From assembly GCF_027579695.1 (NCBI RefSeq), contig NC_083579.1, positions 74,224,371 through 74,288,370 on the forward strand: a stretch of DNA of 64,000 nucleotides. Direction: 5' to 3'. The position numbers and the translations under genes were made by a program. Shown one piece after another: positions 1-10,587 of this stretch (the stretch's first letter is position 1; each line of letters starts with the position of its first letter). Origin of the DNA: Neoarius graeffei. Its lineage: Eukaryota > Chordata > Actinopteri > Siluriformes > Ariidae. Under the pieces are notes generated by a model. The model searched no databases, had not been told where the DNA came from, and worked only from the letters and a program-made list of their open reading frames with translations.

Positions 1-360
1 CACTTCCACAAACGTGTTGTGAAGATCAGACTTTGATAGATCCCTGTTCTTTAAATAAAACAGGGTGCCCACTCACACCTGATTGTCATCCCATTGATTG
101 GAAACACCTGACTCTAATTTCACCTTCAAATTAACTGCTAATCCTAGAGGTTCACATACTTTTGCCACTCACAGATATGTAATATTGGATCATTTTCCTC
201 AATAAATAGACCAAGTATAATATTTTTGTCTCCTTTGTTTAACTGGGTTCTCTTTATCTACTTTTAGGACTTGTGTGAAAATCTGATGATGTTTTAGGTC
301 ATATTTATGCAGAAATATAGAAAATTCTAAAGGGTTCACAAACTTTCAAGCACCACTGTA
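1..360. mobile_element. Tc1/mariner-like transposon end, cut by window start
   Basis: The block ends at 360 in CAAGCACCACTGTA, preceded by GGGTTCACAAACTTTC. Read on the other strand this is the outer end (CAGTGGTGCTTGAAAG) of a Tc1-like family that is very common in fish. The phrase about lost reading frames cannot be checked here because only the non-coding terminal part lies in the window. Assignment rests on my recognition of the end sequence; the other end is outside the window. Confidence 0.75.
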
Positions 361-1325
361 AAAGCAAAATCCAGCCACTGGCAGCTAAATAACCTTGTAA
401 AAAAAAGTTATAAGGGCTAAATTGCACCACAATCATTGCTTACTTACAGCCAGATCCGAAACATTTGTGCACCACCAAGAACACTAAAATACGTTCCTTC
501 AAATCCTGTACAGGTTATGGATTTTCTCGGCTGTAATATTTGAACACCCCTTTCATACTTCCTTCCTGACATCCTCTTCAGTGACAGTCTGCCTCTTCAG
601 TTTAATTCTGGATTGTTGTCTTGCTGTAGGATACATCATCCACATTTTCCCCCCTTTTCCACCCAGAACCCATGCAAACTTTGGCACTCCTGTATGACCA
701 CTAAATAGCACAGTATAGTCAATCCGTCTGACCATAATGGATCAAAATGTAACCCTAAAACTTTATCCACTTAGTGACACAATATTTGTCTGTAGCCAAC
801 ATTTACACATTAAAAAACCCACAATATCTTGTGAAATAGCAATATCAAACAGCAGTTCTTTGGCCTCATGGACTGGACAGCATCTGATTATAGATGCCTA
901 AAGTATTTCTGATCTACTGCTGATCTATTATTTTTAAAAATGGGAAGAGAAAGAAAGGCAGAAAGAAAGAGAATACAGAAAGAGAGAGAGACTGCTGTAC
1001 AGCGGCTGCTCAGTTTAAAGCTCTGGATTATTGGGTGGAGTGAGGATGTCCTTCCACTTCTTGTAAGTAAGCGTGCATCTATAACGACGGTTTAACACTA
1101 TTGTCTTAACTGTGGGAGGGACGTTAAAAATTAAAGTGCCTGAAACAAGGAAAGAAGATCAAACTCTAGGGTATCACATAGGTTATATAATTTTAGTCAT
1201 TATGATTTCCATCATTTTGTTATGTTTAGAGTTATCAAAGCCATGAGTCAGGAGAATCACTGTCATCACATAATCACTAACCTAACAAAGCAAGATAATT
1301 TACTATGGTTTTCCTATGATACTTT
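361..1325. other. Unassigned sequence with a purine-rich tract
   Basis: No gene or known repeat recognised. Positions 942-1000 are a degenerate GAAA/GAGA purine tract. The short ORFs here have no recognisable domain. Confidence 0.5.
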
Positions 1326-2140
1326 ATCCATCCATCATCCATCCATCCATCCATCCATCCATTTTTTTCTGCTTATCCAACATCAGGTCGCGGTGGCAGC
1401 AGGCTAAGCAGGGTATTCCAGGTGTCCCTTTCCCCAGCAATGCTTTCCAATTCCTCCTAGGGAATCCCAAGGCACTCCCAGGCCAGATGAGATATATAAT
1501 CTCTCCAGCATGTTCTGGGTCTACCCCGAGGTCTCCTCCCAGTTGGACATGCCTGGAAAACCTCCAAAGGAAGGCACCCAGGAGGCATCCTAATCAGATG
1601 CCTGAACCACCTTAGCTGACTCCTTTGGACATGAAGGAGCAGCGGCTTTACTCCGAGATTCGTCCGGATGTCTGAGCTCCTCACCCTATCTCTGACATTC
1701 CACGTCCCAATCACTAGTCTGCGCTGCTGAGGATCAGCATGCCCAGGCTCCCGCTTTTGCCTGCCACCCAGCTCACAAAGCACTCAACCCCAGTGCCTGT
1801 CCTTGCAGGTGGTGGACCCACATGGCAGCGGCTCCATGTAATTTCTTTGGGCTGTGCCCGACTAGGCCCCATGGGCCAAGGCCCGGTCACCAGACACTCA
1901 CCAGCAAGCTCCCCTCCCAGGTCTGGCTCCAGAAGGAGGCCCCGGTTTCCCACTCCTGGGCAAGGTGCTGCAGCTCCTTTTTTGCCGTTTCATCAGGGTC
2001 TTGAATCACTCTTTGTCTGGCCCCTCCCCTGGAACCAATTTGCCTTGGGAGGCTCTACCAGGGGCTAATGCCCCCAACAACACAGTTCCCAGGATCACAG
2101 GGACACCCAAACCCCTCCACCACATTAAGGTGGCAATTCT
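1326..2140 (-). mobile_element. Internally deleted non-LTR retrotransposon (LINE)
   Basis: On the minus strand, about 1783-1457 reads as one open frame that joins two distant parts of a LINE polyprotein. Residues about 23-32 contain IGTWNVR, the start of an APE-type endonuclease domain. From about residue 42 it reads QLRWFRHLIRMPPG and then RRPRGRPRTCWRDYI, which is the C-terminal tail downstream of reverse transcriptase. Nearly all of the endonuclease and reverse transcriptase is missing between them. The 5' flank (2140-1715) is GC-rich leader sequence. The 3' end is at low coordinates and finishes in a (ATGG)n tail at 1326-1362. L2- or Rex1-type is likely, but the clade is not certain. The element is dead. 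Confidence 0.75.
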
Positions 2141-2439
2141 TTGGAGGGGTCCTATGACACTGTGTGTTTTTATTATTGTACCATAATGTAATAATTATTC
2201 TATTCAATTCAACAATTATTCAGTGATTCTAAATCATGATACTACAGTGAATTTAAGGTTTTAGCTTGATGGTTTAGCTTTGACCCTGACTTAGTATTTT
2301 TGATGGAGACTGTAAAGCATTCCTGTAAGTCATTCTTGATAAGGGTGTCTGATAAATACTGTGAATGTAAATACATCCTGGTAACTATTTTTAATACACT
2401 GATCTGTAATATTACCACAATTTCTTTTGGTTACTATAT

Positions 2440-3287
2440 ACTGTATTTATACCACAATGTTGTTGAATTCTCAAATCTGATTGGTCAGAAGATGTTGATT
2501 AACAGTAAAGCTCATAGGTTTATATATATTTGTTTAAATGCATTATCATTTCTATAGTAACAGCATATATAGAGAGGATATTACACGGTTGCATGAAGAT
2601 ATGAAGTTTATCTTCGAGTAGTGAATGCGAGTGAAAATATTTTCAACATGAGAAGATAAACTTCATATCTTCACGCAACCGTGCAACGTTCTTTATATTA
2701 TATGGACACATCCATAAAAAATGCAAGTTAATCAAAAGAATTTTAATTTTGAACCGGTTAACCATTTTGACAACATGTGTCCAGTCAACAGGAAAACACG
2801 TCATCAGAGTGAAATATCAAGAATTATTATACATACAGGACACGTTTTCGATGGATGAACATGTGTTCTATTCCCTTCCAGCAGGTTTCATTCATTTGGT
2901 TTGATAGCATACAATATTGTGAACATATCCCTTATCCTATGTGTATTACGTCACTCTACACAATGGAGAATGAGCGTTGAATATGGTTTACGATATTGCA
3001 TGGTATATCAGATATATTCCATTCAGCTACTTGTCTTCGACTCGTTCAGTATCATGCTAGCTGAATGGAATATATCTGATATACCACTCAGCACCAGCCA
3101 ATATTATTTATATATGTCACTCAGATCTGTGACGTACTTTGTATGAAAAATGCGAGTTTTTCAACACAAGAAGATAAACTTCATATCTTCAAGCCAACGT
3201 GTGATTTTCTTTTAATATAGACACATTCACAAACAAAAAGTCCCCAAATTTATCAAAACAATTCATCGATTTCATCACGAGTGACAT
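2440..3287. repeat. Palindrome-rich MITE-like block, left of a SINE
   Basis: The block contains two long hairpins. Arms 2584-2615 and 2652-2683 are 32 nt with one mismatch. Arms 3001-3028 and 3059-3086 are 28 nt and perfect. The stem motif GAAGATAAACTTCATATC recurs a third time near 3171. The start (TTGAATTCTCAAATCTGATT) resembles a fish MITE. The block continues after the SINE, to about 3760. The outer borders are approximate and no target-site duplication was found. Confidence 0.6.
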
Positions 3288-3665
3288 CTCATCTCATCTC
3301 ATTATCTCTAGCCGCTTTATCCTGTTCTACAGGGTCGCAGGCAAGCTGGAGCCTATCCCAGCTGACTACGGGCGAAAGGCGGGGTACACCCTGGACAAGT
3401 TGCCAGGTCATCACAGGGCTGACACATAGACACAGACAACCATTCACACTCACATTCACACCTACGGTCAATTTAGAGTCACCAGTTAACCTAACCTGCA
3501 TGTCTTTGGACTGTGGGGGAAACCGGAGCACCCGGAGGAAACCCACGCGGACACGGGGAGAACATGCAAACTCCGCACAGAAAGGCCCTCGCCGGCCACG
3601 GGGCTCGAACCCGGACCTTCTTGCTGTGAGGCGACAGCGCTAACCACTACACCACCGTGCCGCCC
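3288..3665 (-). mobile_element. tRNA-derived SINE, subfamily A, full length
   Basis: This is the best reference copy of the main SINE family here. Reading the minus strand, the head GGCGGCACGGTGGTGTAG carries a pol III A box (TGGTGTAGTGG) and B box (GGTTCGAGCCC). A conserved body follows, and the 3' end is GCGGCTAGAGATAATGAG with an ATGAG-repeat tail. It is flanked by a perfect 12-bp duplication, CACGAGTGACAT, at 3276-3287 and 3666-3677. It interrupts the palindrome-rich block. The family resembles the Mermaid-type SINEs described in fish; the name is not certain. Confidence 0.95.
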
Positions 3666-3677
3666 CACGAGTGACAT

Positions 3678-4600
3678 ATAGAGACTTATGTCATGGTTTT
3701 TGTTCTCCATGTCCTGGATGGAGCTCGTATGAAAAATACGAGTGGCGTATTTCCTAGTAAAACAGTCATGTCCATACTGTATAAGGTTATGGTTTAAAAA
3801 TAATGTGTAATTGTTGATATGGTGAAGTTTTCTGTGAGGAAACGTTATTTAATATTTTTGGAAGTAGTCTCCAGTTTTGTAAAAGTCAGAGATAAAGCTG
3901 TAACTTTCAGTTTTCCACGACAGGAAAGGCTTCACGGTGAAGGACGTGGCATTTTGCCTATGAGAGAGGTTGGGGATCGTTGTTAGAACAATAATGATAA
4001 CAGGATCTAGCTTGTTTTGTGGACGTTCCACAACGTAAAACCATAAAAAGGTAATCTGTAACTACAAAAGGATAAAAAGTACGACACGTTGTTGTTGACT
4101 AAATAAAAAAGTGCTAGTATTGGTGAGTTGCTGTGGTTTAAAAGAAATAAAACATTAGCGGTTTTTGGAACATGATCAACGCCAGCGTGCTAGCCATCCC
4201 TTTGTTGCTTGTTTTCCTAGAAACGCATGTTCCATTGTGTTTTAATCCTTACTTAATTATGACACTGCACAAGTTTTATATATGTTATGGTAACTGTGGT
4301 TTGGTAATTGCTTCACTGTGGTACTTCGTTAACCATTATGTTCGCAGTAGTAAAAGTATGACAGACAAACCATAGTACATTTGCAATCCAGTGTTTTCTT
4401 TGGCACGATTTAAGATTCCAGCTTATTAATCATTCATTTATCAGAAACATATTGTTTGGTAAATACGGACTGATCCGGTAACTACAGGGAAACTATTAGG
4501 AAACTTTTGGAGAGATGAGAGTGAGGAATGTAAGTCTGTACTATAGACTGCCAACTATCAGCCTCATATTTGAAGAAAGAAACTAAAACTTTATGTGTAC
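3678..4600. other. End of the palindromic block, then unassigned sequence
   Basis: To about 3760 this continues the interrupted palindromic repeat; GTATGAAAAATACGAG echoes GTATGAAAAATGCGAG at 3139. Beyond that it is AT-rich sequence with no gene or repeat I recognise. Confidence 0.5.
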
Positions 4601-4762
4601 AGCATTTAGCAGATGCTCTTATGCAGAGTAATTTACAATGTAGCAGTTGGGGGTTCGGTGCTTTTCTCAAGGGTACTTTAGCCATTCCTGCTGGTCCAGG
4701 GACTCAAACCAGCAACCTTTTGGCCCCAAAGCTGCTTCTCTAATCATTAGGCCATGGCTTCC
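4601..4762 (-). mobile_element. Second tRNA-derived SINE family, copy 1
   Basis: On the minus strand the head GGAAGCCATGGCCTAATGG contains an A box (TGGCCTAATGG), and a B box GGTTTGAGTCC follows. The 3' part reads AAGAGCATCTGCTAAATG, a tail shared by many fish SINEs. About 160 bp. Further copies lie at 13476 and 61108. Confidence 0.85.
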
Positions 4763-5373
4763 CCATGACAAAGGAATATGTACATTTGTGTACCGTATAT
4801 GTGTGAGAATGTACAGAGTGGCAGTTGCAGGCGACTATAAAACATTTACAGTCTGGTTGAAATAGATATAAGTATAGCTTGCAAAACATATACCCAGAAC
4901 GTGCATGGGGCCAACACGAACGACGTCTCACAATGGTATACTATATATGCTATGTTTTCTTTGGCCACAATTTTATGAGGCATGACCAGTGACATATACT
5001 TTCAGTATTAGTGTGTAGGTTTTGCTAGAATGTTAAGTGCTTTCCAGAAAAAGCATGCTATATAGGACACTACGCCCAGTTGTACCATATTAGTTTTGTC
5101 GGACTAAATTGTGACGTGGTGTGTGGTTTGCCATGATAGTACCAGATTGTGCAGTAAAATGCTTATTAGTGTGTCTCAGTGTTTCACTTCACAGTGCCTT
5201 TATCACTGCTCTGAGAGTGTGTAGGTATATATCTGTGTGGCTGCTCTCGGGTTTCAACTTGGACCATTCTACTTAGGAATAAATCTTTAATTATACTTAA
5301 AAATCTCAGTATTACACTCTGGTGCTGAAGCGCCACATGATTAGTAAATGCTCAAAGCAAATATTTAAAATTA
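4763..5373. other. Unassigned sequence
   Basis: AT-rich; no gene, hairpin or repeat recognised. Confidence 0.5.
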
Positions 5374-6167
5374 GACTGCCTTTCAGATTTCTTAAGTGTA
5401 GATCATAAAAAGAATTTTCCCTGACACCCAATTATTTTTGTTTAGTGGATTCAAAACTACTGAATTCGAATGACAGACTTCCAATTTTATTAGTTTTATT
5501 GTTCTATTTTTTTTAAACAGAACAATTAATGATTTTAGGGCCACGTGGCCCTAAATTCTCTGCTAATTTTTCCTGCTTCACCATGACCCAATTCAAGATA
5601 CTACGTCATGCATCACATGGTGGGCTTTCCCCGTGTGAGCAAGCCATTGTGGGATACAAATTTGAAACAGGAGAGAAAAATGGAGGATGTGAGTGTACGA
5701 ATGAAATGTGAAAGACCGACTACAGTAATGGAAAGTGAGAAGAAAAGATGTTATGTTATATACGAAGGAAAGGAAACGCAGGACCAAACTAATAAATATC
5801 GGCAGTCAGCGAGTACCTCGGTGTGATCAGCTGTTCGTTTAGCGACAGAATGATGGAACTGTCAGTGCACGCTCAAAGGTAAACCTGTAGATGGCAGTAA
5901 TGCAACACTGTGGATGCCAGCTGCCGTAAAACCCAAAAGAAGAAGAAGCAGGTAAACGCACACGGACTTCCTCTGTCTGCTTGACTGCGTGAAGTGAGCA
6001 ATTTCATGCACATTATTTGCTAGGGAATCCCCAGAAATTAAATAACTTCCCAGCCACAGAATGGCCTGATTTTTTTTGAGATATTGCAGAAATAAACATA
6101 TATCACATTGACCAAATTTCAGAGGGAACTAAATTTCACCGATTTTATGAAATTGAAAGGCCATCTA
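5374..6167 (+). repeat. Dispersed repeat, copy 1 (pair with 38947-39709)
   Basis: The sequence from ACTGCCTTTCAGATTT to AACTAAATTTCACCG is found again in the same orientation at 38947-39709, so the two are copies of one interspersed repeat of about 0.8 kb. Both copies keep a short ORF in the same frame (positions 5680-5826 here). Its translation contains RMKCERPTTV and ends RQSASTSV before a stop. I do not recognise the protein. In the comparable 49 codons there is no indel, but about half of the substitutions change the amino acid, so selection is not shown. No terminal repeats were seen. Confidence 0.7.
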
Positions 6168-6642
6168 GCTTTATCGCTTGATTCCAGTATCTAGAAATTT
6201 GTCAAACCTGTCACTATGAGATTTTTGACTGAGGTCAGAATGCATATATTTGATATCCAGATGCCACTTTGTCTTTCTGGTGCTGGTCGTTCTGCAGTTC
6301 TGCACAGTCCACATGTGTCACAGCAGCCTGAGAACCACACACAGTATGGCATGAAGTTATGTGGCATTTCTGAAAGCACTGACAGGAAAAAAAAACAGTG
6401 CTTCTGTTCATGACCAAACAAAACACACTTTTCCCCCAATACATCATTCAGACACATTCATTTGAACCACTCTGTTTTTCTTTGCTGCTTTTAATCATTC
6501 ACCTTCATACAGAGAAATCAGAGAAGGGAAGTAACAAAGTCCAATTACAATGACTAAACTCTGTTTTTATACATATTTGTATTTTAATTGAGTTTTTCTT
6601 TCACCCAATATGTTTGACTTTTACCCAAAATGTACTTTTATA
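6168..6642. other. Unassigned sequence
   Basis: No recognised gene or repeat. The last 12 bases (6631-6642) are the left target-site duplication of the following SINE. Confidence 0.5.
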
Positions 6643-7358
6643 GGGCGGCACGGTGGTGTAGTGGTTAGCGCTGTCGCCTCACAGCAAGAAGGTCCGGGTT
6701 CGAGCCCCATGGCCGGCGAGGGCCTTTCTGTGCGGAGTTTGCATGTTCTCCCCGTGTCCGGGTGGGTTTCCTCCGGGTGCTCTGGTTTCCCCCACAGTCC
6801 AAAGACATGCAGGTTGGGTTAACTCAAAAGTCAAAGTCCTTCCCACGCCATACAGTACCTGGTATTCCTGGGCAGTCTCCCACTCAAGTACTAACCAGGC
6901 CCAACTCTGATGGTGGCGCATCGGGCGGCGCCGATCTCCGTTTCCGTAGCCCTCGGCCTCTCGCCTATTACATAGCTAGGGTTACAGTGGGGGGCTAGTC
7001 CTCTGGTAACCACGAGAGTTTAACTCCCCATGCACATCTGTATTGCAGCGTGCCTTGCCAGATGGTATTAGGTACCATTTTTATGATGGTCTTTGGTATG
7101 ACCCGACCGTGAATAGAACTCACGATCTCCCGATCAAGAGGCGGACACGCTACCACTAGGCCACTAGTCGGTAGGTTGGGTTAACTGGTGACTCTAAATT
7201 GACCGTAGGTGTGAATGGTTGTCTGTGTCTATGTGTCAGCCCTGTGATGATCTGGCGACTTGTCCAGGGTGTACCCCGCCTTTCGCCCGTAGTCAGCTGG
7301 GATAGGCTCCAGCTTGCCTGCAACCCTGTAGAACAGGATAAAGCGGCTAGAGATGAGA
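6643..7358 (+). mobile_element. tRNA-derived SINE split by a second SINE
   Basis: Head to mid-body lie at 6643-6824 and body to tail at 7173-7358. A 348-bp insert sits between them. Outer duplications are TGTACTTTTATA at 6631-6642 and TGCACTTGTATA at 7359-7370, with two mismatches. The A box is TGGTGTAGTGG and the B box GGTTCGAGCCC. Confidence 0.92.
6825..7172 (-). mobile_element. Composite tRNA/5S-rRNA-like SINE, copy 1 (nested)
   Basis: Read on the minus strand it begins with a tRNA-like head: TGGCCTAGTGGTAGC (A box), then GCCTCTTGATCGGGAGATCG and a degenerate B box region. A central body follows. Near the 3' end is a stretch matching the 3' half of eukaryotic 5S rRNA: GGGCCTGGTTAGTACTTG, then GGGAGACTGCC and GGAATACCAGGTACTG. 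It ends in GAAGGACTTTGACTTTTG. It is flanked by a perfect 14-bp duplication, AGGTTGGGTTAACT, at 6811-6824 and 7173-7186. It therefore inserted into an existing SINE and is the younger of the two. Confidence 0.85.
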
Positions 7359-7748
7359 TGCACTTGTATACTCCCTACATTTTCAAACACTTTTTTTTCT
7401 TCAGAATTGCTTTAAATTCCTCATAAGTCTGAACTTTAACAGATGTAATATCCATTCACCGTAATCTATCTCTTACTTTGAATTTATCAAGGCATTTTGT
7501 TCTCTGATAGCTAGCTATTATAATTTAGCCATTGTGTATCATCAGAGTTATTATCTTATATACTAACTAACAACAGCTTTATTCCTAATTTTTCAAATGT
7601 TATTTAGCATTACACTAACTCATCTACACGAACAGCTGAACACTAATACAGTACCTAGCTGTCACAAAACAACACTCCTTGATCAATGCAAAGTGTACAG
7701 CAACAAATGGGGTGTAGTGATGTTAAATCGGTCTCATTAACAAGTAAT
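7359..7748. other. Unassigned sequence
   Basis: AT-rich; no recognised feature apart from the SINE duplication at its start. Confidence 0.5.
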
Positions 7749-8186
7749 TGCTGACACCTTTCTGTTTTAGCCAGCATTAACTTTTTCAGCAGTTTGTGCT
7801 ACAGTAGTTCTTCTGTGGGATTGAACCATATGGGCTAGCCTTCGTGCCCCATGTGAATCAGTGAACCTTCGACACCCATGACCCTGTCACCGGTTCACCA
7901 ATTATCCTTCCTTGGACCACTTTTGGTAGGTACTAACCATTGCATACTGGGAACACCCCACAAGATGTGCCATTCTGGAGATGCTCAGAGCCAGTCATCT
8001 AGCCATCACAATTTGGCCCTTGTCAAAGTTGCTCAGATCCTTACACTTACCCATTTTTCCTGGTTCCAACACATCAACTTCAAGAACTGATTGTTCTCTT
8101 GCTGCCCAATATATCCCACCCCTCGACAGATGCCATTGTAATGAGACAAACAATGTTATTCACTTCACCTGTCAGTAGTCATTACG
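7749..8186 (-). mobile_element. Tc1/mariner fragment with start of a transposase
   Basis: Read on the minus strand this is one transposon end (CATAATG-type end decayed to CGTAATGACTACTGACAG) followed by the 5' part of a Tc1-like transposase frame around 8065-7760. That frame has stops and frameshifts. The low-coordinate border, TGCTGACACCTTTCTG, is the same point at which the fold-back copy at 57.6-58.3 kb turns round. It carries only one arm of that structure. Non-functional. Confidence 0.8.
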
Positions 8187-8219
8187 GCAGTGGGCATGTG
8201 CCATCCTTGACTGCTATGC

Positions 8220-8663
8220 AATGAAGTAGTAAGGTGTCTCCTTCCCTCCACTAGCCTGGGGTGGTGCCTTGAGCAAACACTAGCAACCCCTCGCTCCCCC
8301 TGGTCAGGGTTATGACCAAAGACTGGACTCGGCAGACTGCCTGAAGAAGACCACCACCTGGTGGTTCAAAAGGCAGGAAGGCAGACCTGGCAAAGCGTTT
8401 GTGGAGCGCAATCAGGGCACAGTGCAACGTGTAGAACACTGTTGGCCATCCACTGCATCCCAACCTAGCTCCAGCCATCTTGATTCTGTCTCGCCCCTGA
8501 ACCCAGTTAGGTCAGGACAAGAGAGTGAGGCTGACAGCTGCGCAATGCTCCCTCACTCTAATCCAAGTCACGACTTCAAATTCAAGTCTTGTGGCAGTTG
8601 GCAAGTGGCCACAAGACTTGAATTTGATTGGTGGCTCTAAATTGACCATAGGTGTGATTGGTT
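8220..8663. repeat. Unidentified GC-richer block with two hairpins
   Basis: The text looks like a dispersed repeat but I cannot name it. Two hairpins lie at its right end. The perfect 18-bp arms are 8577-8594 and 8609-8626 (CAAATTCAAGTCTTGTGG and its complement). The second pair, 8627-8643 and 8664-8680, has one mismatch and consists of inverted SINE sequence (GGTGGCTCTAAATT). Confidence 0.4.
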
Positions 8664-8859
8664 AATTTAGAGCCGCCAATTAACCTAACCTGCATGGCTT
8701 TGGACTGTAGGGGAAACCGGAGCACCTGGAGGAAACCCACACAGACATGGGGAGAACATGCAAACTCCACACAGAAAGGCCCCTGTCAGCCCCTGGGCTC
8801 AAACCCAGAACCTTTTTGCTGTGAGGCGACACTGCTAACCACTACACCACCGTGCTGCA
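8664..8859 (-). mobile_element. tRNA-derived SINE, 3' truncated
   Basis: Only the head half is present: it runs from the TCTAAATT body motif to the tRNA-like start at 8859. The missing tail is replaced by the inverted duplicate described in the preceding block, so one arm of that hairpin is SINE sequence. Confidence 0.85.
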
Positions 8860-10587
8860 CTCATTTTAGATATATGAATGTCAGTTTGGTCCACATTAGC
8901 ACAAATATTGAAACTGTAAATGATTAGATGAAATTTTGATTTTTCTCTGATTGTACTAAAATAGACTTAGGAAATTTAGGGGTTGGAAATGTGGGTACTC
9001 TTAGCACCTCTGGAGAAAAATGATTCATATGCATGTGTTCAGAGATATACAAAGTGCATGGTTTCTCCAAAGGGCTATGATGTGGAAATATTTTCCTGTG
9101 TGCAAAGCGCAGATGAATAGCATATGCTTTTTGTACCTTCCTTTTGAGTTTGCGGTGTGAATCAGTAGTATGGAATGCCACACATCTTCACGGTAATGCT
9201 GACTGACTGACTGAATAAGGTATTGTGAGATTCACCAGGCATCATGGTGAGAGACTGTACCACGTGAAAGGACAAGTAAAAGGACTTGTCACAACAGCTT
9301 GCAACTTGTGACAACTTTCGGCTCAGTCGGTGGCAGGTTTTTCCTCTCCGAGTTTTTTTTTAATCTGCCTTCATTAGGCCGGCATGCAGAAATGAAGCTG
9401 TTCTTACAGATTTAAAGGCTGTCAGAGAAGGTATCAGATCGTATCTCATTTCAGATGTCTCGTCTCAGTGTTTTCTTTACCTGCAGGCTATCGTGCCTGT
9501 GTCTTGGAACTGGGGACACAATCATCTCGTAGCAAAACAATTACGTGACTAAAAACATCAGGAGTGAAGTAATTTTATTGAATCTGCCATTCATCGAAGC
9601 TTGTATTCACGTTTCACTAGAAAAGAATGCTTCACGTTTAAGGAGGGGAAAAAAAACCAATATATGCCACAGAAACTCTTTCTGATGACTCAGACTTTAG
9701 TCCATTTGTAAAAGAGCATAAATTGAAGGTGATGGTTAAATTCATCAATGTGTTGTCGTAAGATTATATTTCCTTTTTAATCAGCAGATTATTAGACTAA
9801 CCAGAAAATGCTAAAAGCTGCACTCTGGATAACCCTCAAAGTTGAAATGGCCCAAGGCAAGCAAGAACACTGATCTTTCAGACAGTCATAGGAACGAAAA
9901 ACTCGTTTGTTCAGCTGCCTGTGCCAAGTGTTTGGGTTTTTTTTGTTGTTGTTGTTTTTTTTTTTTTTAGTTTAGCGCAGTACTCCTGGTTATAGACTGG
10001 CAAAGACACAGCTACGCAGAAGAAGTTGATTAACAGGGTTTAGTCCTAAGTTATTTGGAGCATGTTGTGTTTTTGTGCAGGGCTGTTATTAGCACTACTT
10101 TCATGGATTCCCAGTGTGATGGAAAACATGAACCCTCATTTAGTAATCCATGTAATAAACAACAACAAAAAAAAAAGCAGTGGGAAAGTAAAACTGCTTA
10201 ATGGCCATTAAGGCAAATAGAGATATTTACACATTGCCTAAAAACAGAGCTCCTGATGAGTGGGTGAGCAAAATATTTGCAATGGCACAAAATCAACCTG
10301 AATAGAATAATAATATTATAGCATATAAATCATCAACTTGTGTAGTGTCGTGTATTTTGTGTCAATAAATCGCTGCATTGTCTTTTGATAGTGAGATACG
10401 CATCGCGGTTACAATACATATTTATTCCTTTTTTTGACACCGCATGCCATGAGCCAGAAACAACACCACAACATTTATTATGGTGTGACTCTGCTGGGTG
10501 CCTGGTGGACAACAGTGAACCAGCGCTTTCACTTTACTTCAGTACTATAGAATTACCATCCAATTTGTCTGTTGCTGTCCTCATATA
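8860..10587. other. Unassigned sequence
   Basis: No gene or repeat recognised. There is a T-rich tract at 9937-9969 and an A-rich one near 10160. Short ORFs have no domain signature. Confidence 0.5.

Noticed and set aside
3289..3546. Recurrent ORFs of 60-120 codons with GFLRVLRFPPQSKDMQ or SCSTGSQASWSLSQ
   Set aside because: They are translations of the SINE in two frames and recur at every copy; SINEs do not code for protein.
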